Assembly (NCBI RefSeq): GCF_030811595.1
Contig: NZ_JAUSRB010000002.1
Location: forward strand, 124,001-188,000
Source: Streptosporangium brasiliense
GTDB lineage: Bacteria > Actinomycetota > Actinomycetes > Streptosporangiales > Streptosporangiaceae
Reading direction: 5' to 3'
DNA: 64,000 bases
The notes beneath the pieces are model-generated. The model did no database searches. It was not told where the DNA came from and saw only the letters and a program-made list of their open reading frames with translations. Numbering within the stretch: position 1 is the stretch's first letter; each line of letters opens with the position of its first letter. The position numbers and the translations under genes were made by a program. This document shows positions 57,700 to 64,000 of this stretch, piece by piece.

Positions 57700-58629
57700 T
57701 TGGCGACCCAGGAGCCGTTGAGCGCGCGCGAACTCCAGGTGGCCCACCTGGGCCCGGACGAGGCCGTCGCCAAACGCGGGCTGACGGAGGTGCGGCTGGC
57801 CGCCCCCGGCATAGGCGCCCTGCTCAGCCAGGTCGTCGCCCTCGCGGACGGATCACGTTCGCTGGACGGGCTCGTCGACGCCTTCCCGCCGCAGGAGCGG
57901 GAGGACGCCCGGCAGGTGGCCGTCACCCTGCAGTCACGGGGCCTGCTCCGCGAGGACGCGGGAGACGACCCCTCGGCCCGGTTCTGGGCGAGTGTGGCGC
58001 GGCTGTCCCCCGACGGGCCGGGCCGGATCGCCAAGTCGGCGGTGCTCGTGACCGGCACCGGCCGGGTCGCCGACACCCTCGGCCGCTCCCTGGCGGCGTG
58101 CGGTGTGGGCCGGGTCGAGACGCGGCCCACACCGGCGGCCGGCGAGGACGGCTGGGATCTCTGGTGCGCCGCGGCCGACGGCCCGGCGGACCCCACCCTC
58201 GCCGAGGTGGCGCGGCGCGCGCTGGACGCGCGCGCCGTCCTGCTGCCCGTCTGGATCGACGACCTCGTCATCCGGGTCGGCCCGCTCACCCATCCCTTCG
58301 ACACCGCGTGCCTGCGCTGCTATCTCCTGCGGGCCGACTCCGACGACGTGTGGCGTGAGGCCCACGCGCTGCTGCGCGCCCAGCCCTCGCCCGGCGCCGG
58401 GTTCCTCCCCTCGATACCCGCGGTGGCCGGGGAGATCGCGGCCACCGAGGCCGTCAAGCACCTCGCCGGGCTGCCCGTGACCACGTGCGGCCGCGTCATC
58501 GAGGTCAGCCTGGTGCCGTTCCACTCGGCCGTCCGCCGGGTGCTGCGCGTCCCTCGCTGCCCCGACTGCAGCGGGACCGCCCGGCAGGGCGCACCCGTGA
58601 TCACTCACGGTTCCCAGCTGGCGGAGTGA
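57700..58629 (+). CDS. TOMM leader-binding E1-like (Ocin-ThiF) protein
   Basis: 309-aa partner of YcaO. The N-terminal region (about 25-86: LLSQVVALADGSRSLDGLVD, QSRGLL) has the PqqD-like RRE winged-helix pattern that binds RiPP leaders. A central E1-like Rossmann domain (SAVLVTGTGRVADTLG) and two zinc-type pairs, Cys204/Cys207 (CLRC) and Cys287/Cys290 (CPDC), match Ocin-ThiF proteins. It presents the precursor to the cyclodehydratase. TTG 57700 is 4 nt after the precursor stop, so translation is coupled. Confidence 0.87.
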   Translation: MATQEPLSARELQVAHLGPDEAVAKRGLTEVRLAAPGIGALLSQVVALADGSRSLDGLVDAFPPQEREDARQVAVTLQSRGLLREDAGDDPSARFWASVARLSPDGPGRIAKSAVLVTGTGRVADTLGRSLAACGVGRVETRPTPAAGEDGWDLWCAAADGPADPTLAEVARRALDARAVLLPVWIDDLVIRVGPLTHPFDTACLRCYLLRADSDDVWREAHALLRAQPSPGAGFLPSIPAVAGEIAATEAVKHLAGLPVTTCGRVIEVSLVPFHSAVRRVLRVPRCPDCSGTARQGAPVITHGSQLAE

Positions 58630-58651
58630 ACCCGCCCGATAGGAGAGGTGG

Positions 58652-59920
58652 ATGGACCTGCTCGACGCATGGACCGATCTCGTAGACCCCCGCACGGGCA
58701 TCGTCCGTGAGATCACCGAGCTCCGGATCGACGACGACGAGCCCCGCTTCGTCCACTACCTGTCCGAAGCCTGTTCCGCGGAGGCCCTGGGCTTCCTGAA
58801 GAACTTCGGCAACAACGGCGGGGCGGCGACGGATCGGCGCAGGGCGCTGGCCAAGGCGGTCGGCGAGGCGGTCGAGCGCTACTGCTCGGCCTGCTTCTCC
58901 TACGACGACCTCCTGATCGCGTCCTACGCCGAGCTCGACCGGCCCGCCACCCCGCCGGACTCCTACGCCCTCTACCGCCCGGAGCAGCACGGCGCGCCGG
59001 GCTTCCCCTGGAAGCCGTTCACCTCCGGCACCCGGGTGGCCTGGACGCCGGGGCGCTCCCTGGTCACCGGGGGCGAGGTCCTCGTCCCCGCGGCCTTCGT
59101 CTACGTCCCCTACCACTACCGGGCCGACGCGGCGATCGCCCAGCCCATCTCCACGGGGCTGGCCTGCGGCTCCTCCCCGGAGGAGGCCACCCTGTCGGCC
59201 CTGTGCGAGGTCGTCGAGCGCGACGCGTTCACGCTCATGTGGCAGGGCCGGCTGAGCCGCCCCCGGATCAGGCACGACAGCCTGCCCGACTCCCTCACCG
59301 ACCTCGTGCGGCGCTTCCAGGCCGTCGGGCTGGCGGTGCACATCGTCGACATCGGCACCGACATCGGCTGCCCGTCCGTCATGACGATCGCCGAGGGCTT
59401 CACCCGCACCTCGCCCGCGCTCGCCTTCGCCGCCGCCTCCCACCCGGACGCCGAGGTCGCCTGCCGTAAGAGCCTGGAGGAGCTGGCGCACACGCGGAAG
59501 TTCTCCGTCCAGGTGATGAACTACCTGCCGCCGCTCCCCGTCGAGGTGGAGGCCGGTCACCCCGCGGTCGACGGGCAGCGGGCCCATCTGCGCTACTACT
59601 GCCCGCAGGAGTCGAAGGAATACGCCCGCTTCGCCTGGGACTCCCCCGAGGAGGTCGATCTCGACCTCTCCCCCGGCCGTGACCGCTCCCTCGGCGCGCT
59701 CGTCGCGGCCGTGGCGGCGGCCGGCGAGGACGTGATCGCGTGCGACCTCACGACGCCCGACATCGCGGAGCTGGGGCTGTCGGTCGTGCGGGTGGTCGTC
59801 GCGGGCCTGCATCCGCTGCACATGGGGCACTCCAACCGGGCGACCGGCGGCCGGCGGCTGGCGGCGCTCCCCGGCTGGTCCCCCGGCGACGACAACCCCC
59901 ATCCCCACCCGTTTCCCTGA
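58652..59920 (+). CDS. YcaO-domain cyclodehydratase
   Basis: 422-aa ATP-dependent enzyme that turns Cys/Ser/Thr into azolines by phosphorylating the preceding amide. ATP/Mg sites: ALAKAVGEAVERYCS, STGLACGSSPEEATLSALCEVVERDAF, and ACRKSLEELAHTR. The C-terminus ends PHPHPFP, the Pro-rich tail needed for catalysis in TOMM YcaOs. The ATG has AGGAGAGG upstream. The partner E1-like gene is 22 bp before. Confidence 0.95.
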   Translation: MDLLDAWTDLVDPRTGIVREITELRIDDDEPRFVHYLSEACSAEALGFLKNFGNNGGAATDRRRALAKAVGEAVERYCSACFSYDDLLIASYAELDRPATPPDSYALYRPEQHGAPGFPWKPFTSGTRVAWTPGRSLVTGGEVLVPAAFVYVPYHYRADAAIAQPISTGLACGSSPEEATLSALCEVVERDAFTLMWQGRLSRPRIRHDSLPDSLTDLVRRFQAVGLAVHIVDIGTDIGCPSVMTIAEGFTRTSPALAFAAASHPDAEVACRKSLEELAHTRKFSVQVMNYLPPLPVEVEAGHPAVDGQRAHLRYYCPQESKEYARFAWDSPEEVDLDLSPGRDRSLGALVAAVAAAGEDVIACDLTTPDIAELGLSVVRVVVAGLHPLHMGHSNRATGGRRLAALPGWSPGDDNPHPHPFP

Positions 59921-59952
59921 CGAGGGAAATCCCCCGACGAGGAAGGGCAGCC

Positions 59953-60747
59953 ATGCATCCGGTCGACGCGTTCCTGCTGGAGGACAGCGAGGATGCCGTC
60001 TGGGAGAGCTATCACGAGAATTCCAAGACGACCCGGGCCACACCGCACCTCTACTTCGACCGGCACCCCTCCGACGGCACGGTCGTCGCGATGATGAACC
60101 GGCTGCGCGAGGCCAAGCCGTACCACGACCGTCCCCGGATCGCCCTGCCGTACGACCTCCCGCCGTCCGTCATCGGCCTCGACGAGGCACTGACCGGCCG
60201 CGAGTCGGCCCGGGGGTTCGGTCCCGGGCCGGTCGGGCTGCCGGACGTGTCGAAGATCCTGCGCTGCGCCTACGGCGTGACGCGGCCCAACGCCGACGGC
60301 CGGTATCCACGTCCCTTCCGCGCCGCCCCGTCCGGCGGCGCCCTCTACCCCCTGGAGCTCTATCTCTGGGCCCGCGAGGTGTCGGGCCTGGTGCCCGGCC
60401 TCTACCACTACGACCCGGCGGCGCACGAGCTCCACGAGCTGGGCGAGTTCGAGGCCGGCGGCTGCTTCGTCCAGTCCGACCTCGTCGCCGCGGCGCCGGC
60501 CGTGGTGCTGGTGTCGGCGGTGTTCTACCGCTCCGCCTTCAAATACGGCGAGCGCGGCTACCGCTTCGTGCTCATCGAGGCCGGGCACGTCGTGCAGAAC
60601 GCGGTGCTCGCCGCGTCCGGGCGCGGGCTCGCCGCGGTGCCCGTCGGCGGTTACTTCGACCGCGAGCTCGACGGCCGGCTCGGCTTCGACGGGCTGCACG
60701 AGTCGGTCGTCTACTGCCTTCTCCTCGGCCCGCGAGAACCGGAATGA
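59953..60747 (+). CDS. SagB/ThcOx-type FMN dehydrogenase
   Basis: 264-aa nitroreductase-fold flavoenzyme that oxidises azolines to aromatic azoles. Motifs: RESARGFGPGPVGLPDVSKI (FMN site), APSGGALYPLELYLW and ERGYRFVLIEAGHVVQN, all typical of SagB. The presence of this gene implies that at least some thiazolines become thiazoles. GGAAGGG precedes the ATG; the next gene overlaps by 4 bp. Confidence 0.92.
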   Translation: MHPVDAFLLEDSEDAVWESYHENSKTTRATPHLYFDRHPSDGTVVAMMNRLREAKPYHDRPRIALPYDLPPSVIGLDEALTGRESARGFGPGPVGLPDVSKILRCAYGVTRPNADGRYPRPFRAAPSGGALYPLELYLWAREVSGLVPGLYHYDPAAHELHELGEFEAGGCFVQSDLVAAAPAVVLVSAVFYRSAFKYGERGYRFVLIEAGHVVQNAVLAASGRGLAAVPVGGYFDRELDGRLGFDGLHESVVYCLLLGPREPE

Positions 60748-62135
60748 CCGGCCCGTGGCCGTTGCGCGTCACCGCTGACGGGCCGGCCCGGGAGGGCGCC
60801 TCCGCGCTGGCCTCGCTCGTGCACCCGCTCGACCCCGAGGTGTTCCGCACCGCCTACTGGCAGCGCAGGCCGCTGCACGTCCAGGGGCCCGCCGGCCGCT
60901 TCGACGACCTGTTCACCATGGCGGACCTGCGCGAGGCGATGGGCCGCCAGAACGAGCTGGGCCTGCTCATCCGCGTCAGCGGCGACCGGGAGGGTGACGG
61001 AGGGGCCGCCGGGGCGCACGTCGCGGTGGAGGCCGCCGACGTGGCCGGCCATCTCAGACGCGGCGCCTCGGTCTGCGTGGAGCCCGTCGAGCGGGCCGCC
61101 CCCCGCGTCGCCGACCTGGCCGCCCGGCTCAAGCGCGAGCTCGGCCACCACGGCGACATGGGCGTCAAGTGCTACCTCTCACCGCACGGCTACGGCTTCA
61201 ACACCCACTTCGACGCCCATGTCGTGACGACGCTCCAGCTCGACGGGCACAAGCGGTGGCGCCTGTCGCGGGCGCCGGGTGTCCCCTTCCCCCGCGGCAA
61301 CGCCTTCGCCGACGAGGGCGGCGGCGTGCGCTACATCGGGCGCGCCCCCAGCTCGGTCCGTCCGTGGGAGTGCCCGGAGATCGAGGAGGAGGCGTTCGCC
61401 GAGGTCCTGCTCAGCCCGGGCGACGTCCTGTGCCTGCCCGCGGGGACCTGGCACAGCGCGAAGGCGGTGGGACACTCCCTCGCCGTCAACATCGCCTTCG
61501 CGCCCGTGGACGTCCTCGGGCTCCTCACCGCCGCCGTCCGGGGCCGCCTGGAGGAGCGGGAGGCGTGGCGCTCGGGGCTGCCGGCGGACGGCGGGGCGGC
61601 CGGCTTCCTGCTGGACCGGCGGGAGGAGCTGATCGACGAGCTCAGGGCGCTCCCGCTGGACGACCAGCTGATCGCGACGGCGGCCTCTGCCGCCCCGGTC
61701 AGCGCCGCCCCGGCCAGCGCCGCCGCCCGGATGGCCGCGCAGGCTCCGGCGGCCGGCGGTTCCGGCGAGCGCAGGCTGCAGTGCGTGCTGACCGTGGCCG
61801 ACGCCGGGGCCGCGGCGGAGTGGTACGGCCGGGTGCTCGGCTGCCGGGTCCTGGCGGCGATCCCGGAGTTCGGCTGGATCGAGCTGACCTCCCCGGTGCC
61901 CGGGGTGAGCATCGGCCTGTCGGAGATCCCCACCGCCGGGGTCAGCGGCGGGGCGGTGCTGGACTTCCGGGTCGACGACCTGGAGCACACGCGCGGGCTG
62001 CTCGACCATGACGGAAGGACCCCACCGGCCCGGATGCGCGCCGTCACGGGCGTCGCGCGCTTCCTGGAGGCCCACGACATCGACGGCAACCGGCTGATGT
62101 TCTACCAGCCGGACGACGACCAGGAGAGGAACTGA
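60744..62135 (+). CDS. JmjC-type oxygenase fused to a VOC (glyoxalase-like) domain
   Basis: 463-aa bifunctional-looking protein. Residues about 25-330 are a cupin-4/JmjC (ROXA-like) domain with iron ligands His155 and Asp157 in THFDAH and a distal His (His237 in AGTWHS; His244 also near), plus DGHKRWRL. An Ala/Pro/Ser linker (about 312-340) leads to a VOC/glyoxalase domain (about 343-463: LTVADAGAAAEWYGRVLGCR, DIDGNRLMFYQP). JmjC enzymes hydroxylate side chains using 2-oxoglutarate. It is coupled to SagB (ATGA) and to the SDR gene (TGATG). The role of the VOC part is unknown. Confidence 0.85.
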   Translation: MTGPWPLRVTADGPAREGASALASLVHPLDPEVFRTAYWQRRPLHVQGPAGRFDDLFTMADLREAMGRQNELGLLIRVSGDREGDGGAAGAHVAVEAADVAGHLRRGASVCVEPVERAAPRVADLAARLKRELGHHGDMGVKCYLSPHGYGFNTHFDAHVVTTLQLDGHKRWRLSRAPGVPFPRGNAFADEGGGVRYIGRAPSSVRPWECPEIEEEAFAEVLLSPGDVLCLPAGTWHSAKAVGHSLAVNIAFAPVDVLGLLTAAVRGRLEEREAWRSGLPADGGAAGFLLDRREELIDELRALPLDDQLIATAASAAPVSAAPASAAARMAAQAPAAGGSGERRLQCVLTVADAGAAAEWYGRVLGCRVLAAIPEFGWIELTSPVPGVSIGLSEIPTAGVSGGAVLDFRVDDLEHTRGLLDHDGRTPPARMRAVTGVARFLEAHDIDGNRLMFYQPDDDQERN

Positions 62136-62899
62136 TGGGCAGGCTGGACGACAGCGTCGTCATCGTCACCGGCGGGGCCAACGGCATAGGGCGGTGGTAC
62201 TGCACCGCCCTCGTCCAGGAGGGCGCCCGGGTCGTCGTGTGCGACGTCGACGCCGAGGGAGCGGCCGGCTTCGCCGGCTGGCTCAACGAGCGGACCGGCT
62301 CGGAACGCGCGCACCCCCTCGGCGTCGACGTGACCTCACCGGAGCAGACCGCCGGCATGGCCGCCACCGTGCTGGCCCGTTTCGGGGCCGTCGACGTGCT
62401 GGTCAACAACGCCGGCAGCTACCCGCACGTGGCGTTCGAGGACATCGACCACGACGCCTGGCGGCGGGTGCTCGCCCTGAACCTCGACAGCGTGTTCCTG
62501 TGCAGCCGGGCGGTGCTGCCGGTGATGCGGAAGCAGGGCCGCGGCGCGATCGTCAACGTGGCGACGAACCTCGTGTGGTCGGGACTGTCCAACATGGCCC
62601 ACTACATCGCGGCCAAGTCCGGGGTGATCGGCCTGACCAAGGCACTCGCCCGCGAATACGGCGAGCACGGGATCCGGGTGAACGCCCTGGCCCCCGGGGC
62701 CGTGGTCCCCGACCTCCCCGACCGGCCGCTCAGCCCCGCGGGCCGGGAGGCGGTGGACGAGATCCTGCAGTACCAGTCCGTGAAACGGCACCAGCACCCC
62801 CGCGACCTCGTCGGCACCATGCTGTTCCTCTGCTCTCCGGAATCGGAGTTCATGAGCGGCCAGGTGCTCACGGTCGACGGCGGCCTGACCATGCACTGA
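62135..62899 (+). CDS. Short-chain dehydrogenase/reductase
   Basis: 254-aa classical SDR. NAD(P) motif TGGANGIG (12-19), Asp38 in VVCDVDA favouring NAD, NNAG (91-94), and catalytic Tyr157 and Lys161 (YIAAK). The catalytic Ser position (13 residues before Tyr) is Thr144 (NVATN), a conservative but notable change. Likely acts on a hydroxyl introduced by the JmjC, P450 or Rieske enzymes. It starts at the JmjC-VOC stop, coupled. Confidence 0.92.
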   Translation: MGRLDDSVVIVTGGANGIGRWYCTALVQEGARVVVCDVDAEGAAGFAGWLNERTGSERAHPLGVDVTSPEQTAGMAATVLARFGAVDVLVNNAGSYPHVAFEDIDHDAWRRVLALNLDSVFLCSRAVLPVMRKQGRGAIVNVATNLVWSGLSNMAHYIAAKSGVIGLTKALAREYGEHGIRVNALAPGAVVPDLPDRPLSPAGREAVDEILQYQSVKRHQHPRDLVGTMLFLCSPESEFMSGQVLTVDGGLTMH

Positions 62900-62904
62900 C
62901 GCCG

Positions 62905-64000
62905 ATGACAGCGCCCGCCTACGATCCCCGCGACCCCGGGATCCTCGCCGATCCCTACCCCGCCTACCGCGCTCTGCGGGAGCACGACCCGGTGCATCCG
63001 GTGCCGGGGGCCCGGCTGTGGTTCCTCACCCGGCACCGAGACTGCCTCACCGTATTGTGCGATCCCCGTTTCTCCGCGCGGCAGGGGCAGCGGCTACGGC
63101 AGCGCCGCACGGCGCTGCCCACCTCCATGCTGAACACCGACCCGCCCGACCACACGAGGCTGCGGCGGGCCGCGGCGCCGGCGTTCCGGCCGGGGGCGCT
63201 GCGCGAGCACGAGCGCTGGCTCGCCCCGCTGGTCGGCGCGTGGGTGCTGCGGGTGCGCGAGGCGGCGCTCGCGGGCCGGGAGACGGACCTCGCCGCCGAC
63301 TTCGCCCGCCCGCTGGCGGTCCGGGTGCTCGCCGGCTTCCTGGGCCTGCCGGAGGACGATCTCGCGGACTTCGGCGGCTGGGCCGACGCCGTCGCGGGCA
63401 ACCTCGACCCCTTCGCCGATCCGGCGCGGGACGGGGAGGCCGCGATGTCGGCGATGTGCGACCGGTTCGCCGACCACCTGTTCGCCCGGAGCACCACCCC
63501 GCGCCCGGACGCGTTCACCGTCCTCGCGCGGGGACACCTCGAAGGGCTGCTCGCCCCGGCGGAGGCGATGGCCACGGCGGGCCTCCTCGTCGTCGGCGGG
63601 GTGGAGCCGCTGGGCGACATGGTCACCAACGCCGTCGCCGCCATGCTGGCCGAGCCCGGGCGCTGGCGCGACCTGGCGGACGCCGGTGGACCGCCGGCGC
63701 GGCGGGCCGCGGAGGAGCTGCTGAGAATCGACCCGCCCATCCAGTTCACCGCCCGCACCGCCGGGGAGGACCTCGTCATCGGCGGCCGGTCGATCCGGCG
63801 GGGTGACGGCGTCGTGCCGCTGCTCGGGGCGGCCAACCGCGACGGCGCGAAATTCACCGACCCCGACCGGCTCGACCTGGGCCGCCGCGTCAACCCGCAC
63901 CTCTCCTTCGGGGCGGGTCCGCATTCCTGTCTCGGCGCACCCCTTGTCAGGCTGTTCGCGCGGCTGCTGATCGCGGCGGTCCGTGGCTGCCCGGCCGAGC
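62905..64000 (+). CDS. Cytochrome P450, partial (runs off right edge)
   Basis: 365 residues visible. Heme-binding loop FGAGPHSCLG with axial Cys342, E-x2-R in EELLRIDPP, and FTARTAGEDLVIGG follow the actinobacterial P450 pattern. The I-helix reads LVVGGVEPLGDMVTNA: the usual A-G-x-D/E-T acid-alcohol pair is altered to G-V-E-P-L, which often marks P450s with unusual oxygen activation. The ATG is 5 nt after the SDR stop. Probably tailors the azole peptide or a cosubstrate. Confidence 0.92.
   Translation, partial: MTAPAYDPRDPGILADPYPAYRALREHDPVHPVPGARLWFLTRHRDCLTVLCDPRFSARQGQRLRQRRTALPTSMLNTDPPDHTRLRRAAAPAFRPGALREHERWLAPLVGAWVLRVREAALAGRETDLAADFARPLAVRVLAGFLGLPEDDLADFGGWADAVAGNLDPFADPARDGEAAMSAMCDRFADHLFARSTTPRPDAFTVLARGHLEGLLAPAEAMATAGLLVVGGVEPLGDMVTNAVAAMLAEPGRWRDLADAGGPPARRAAEELLRIDPPIQFTARTAGEDLVIGGRSIRRGDGVVPLLGAANRDGAKFTDPDRLDLGRRVNPHLSFGAGPHSCLGAPLVRLFARLLIAAVRGCPAE

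Noticed and set aside
57282..64000. Lanthipeptide or thiopeptide cluster
   Set aside because: No LanB/LanC/LanM-type dehydratase or cyclase and no thiopeptide [4+2] enzyme in view; YcaO, E1-like and SagB point to a linear azole peptide. The right edge is open, so genes outside could change this.
1..64000. tRNA, rRNA, riboswitch, insertion sequence or prophage
   Set aside because: Scanned by eye for cloverleaf ends, transposases, integrases and terminal inverted repeats and saw none; a covariance-model search would be decisive for small RNAs.

Overview
The window is high-GC DNA of roughly 70-75% G+C. It has GTG and TTG starts, many TANNNT boxes 6-7 nt before a start codon (leaderless mRNAs), Ser/Thr kinases with extracytoplasmic sensor domains, an AfsR/SARP regulator and a PspA operon. 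This points to a filamentous actinomycete. A Streptosporangiales-type organism (Streptosporangium, Nonomuraea, Microbispora) is my best guess from style alone; no rRNA or housekeeping marker settles it. No rRNA, tRNA, CRISPR array or insertion sequence was seen. LAYOUT: 1-3.1 kb, a two-component system (the kinase runs off the left edge with an unusual Ser/Ala/Pro repeat tail) and a GNAT acetyltransferase behind a 16-codon leader peptide. 3.3-4.1 kb, arylamine N-acetyltransferase. 4.3-10.5 kb, a four-gene operon of transmembrane Ser/Thr kinases in which two intact kinases alternate with two pseudokinases. 10.6-14.2 kb, an AHSA1/SRPBCC protein convergent with an AfsR/SARP regulator, with 11-bp-period repeats before the former. 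14.2-16.8 kb, a tandem-HxlR regulator divergent from a carotenoid oxygenase. 16.9-21.7 kb, small membrane proteins, DUF3817, SURF1, a Baeyer-Villiger-type monooxygenase and a PiT phosphate transporter. 21.9-28.4 kb, an APH-like kinase, gamma-glutamyltransferase, a NarL-type two-component pair and a Sel1-repeat protein. 28.5-32.8 kb, alanine dehydrogenase, class III aminotransferase and M20 peptidase. 33.1-37.1 kb, a degenerate ABC ATPase, a YhgE/Pip membrane protein and a TetR repressor with a matching operator. 37.1-40.7 kb, a tandem-repeat-rich spacer, an ArsR-like regulator, two small ORFs and an MMPL exporter. 40.7-46.0 kb, two tandem solute-binding/VWA proteins, a PspM-like protein and PspA. 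46.1-52.0 kb, a TPR protein, a hidden 43-aa secreted peptide, a cysteine dioxygenase-like enzyme divergent from LysR, an ABC exporter pair and a LysE exporter. BIOSYNTHETIC REGION 52.4-64 kb (continues past the right edge): a LuxE-like acyl-protein synthetase and LuxC-like acyl reductase (+), an alpha/beta hydrolase and Rieske oxygenase (-), then a co-directional operon. That operon encodes a 137-aa precursor with a CCCC-TP-CCCC core, an RRE/E1-like docking protein, a YcaO cyclodehydratase, a SagB-type dehydrogenase, a JmjC-VOC fusion, an SDR and a P450. This is an azol(in)e-forming RiPP (TOMM/LAP) cluster with oxidative tailoring. The LuxE/LuxC/hydrolase trio beside it resembles a fatty-acid reductase complex and is the most novel-looking combination here. 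The alternating kinase/pseudokinase operon is the second.
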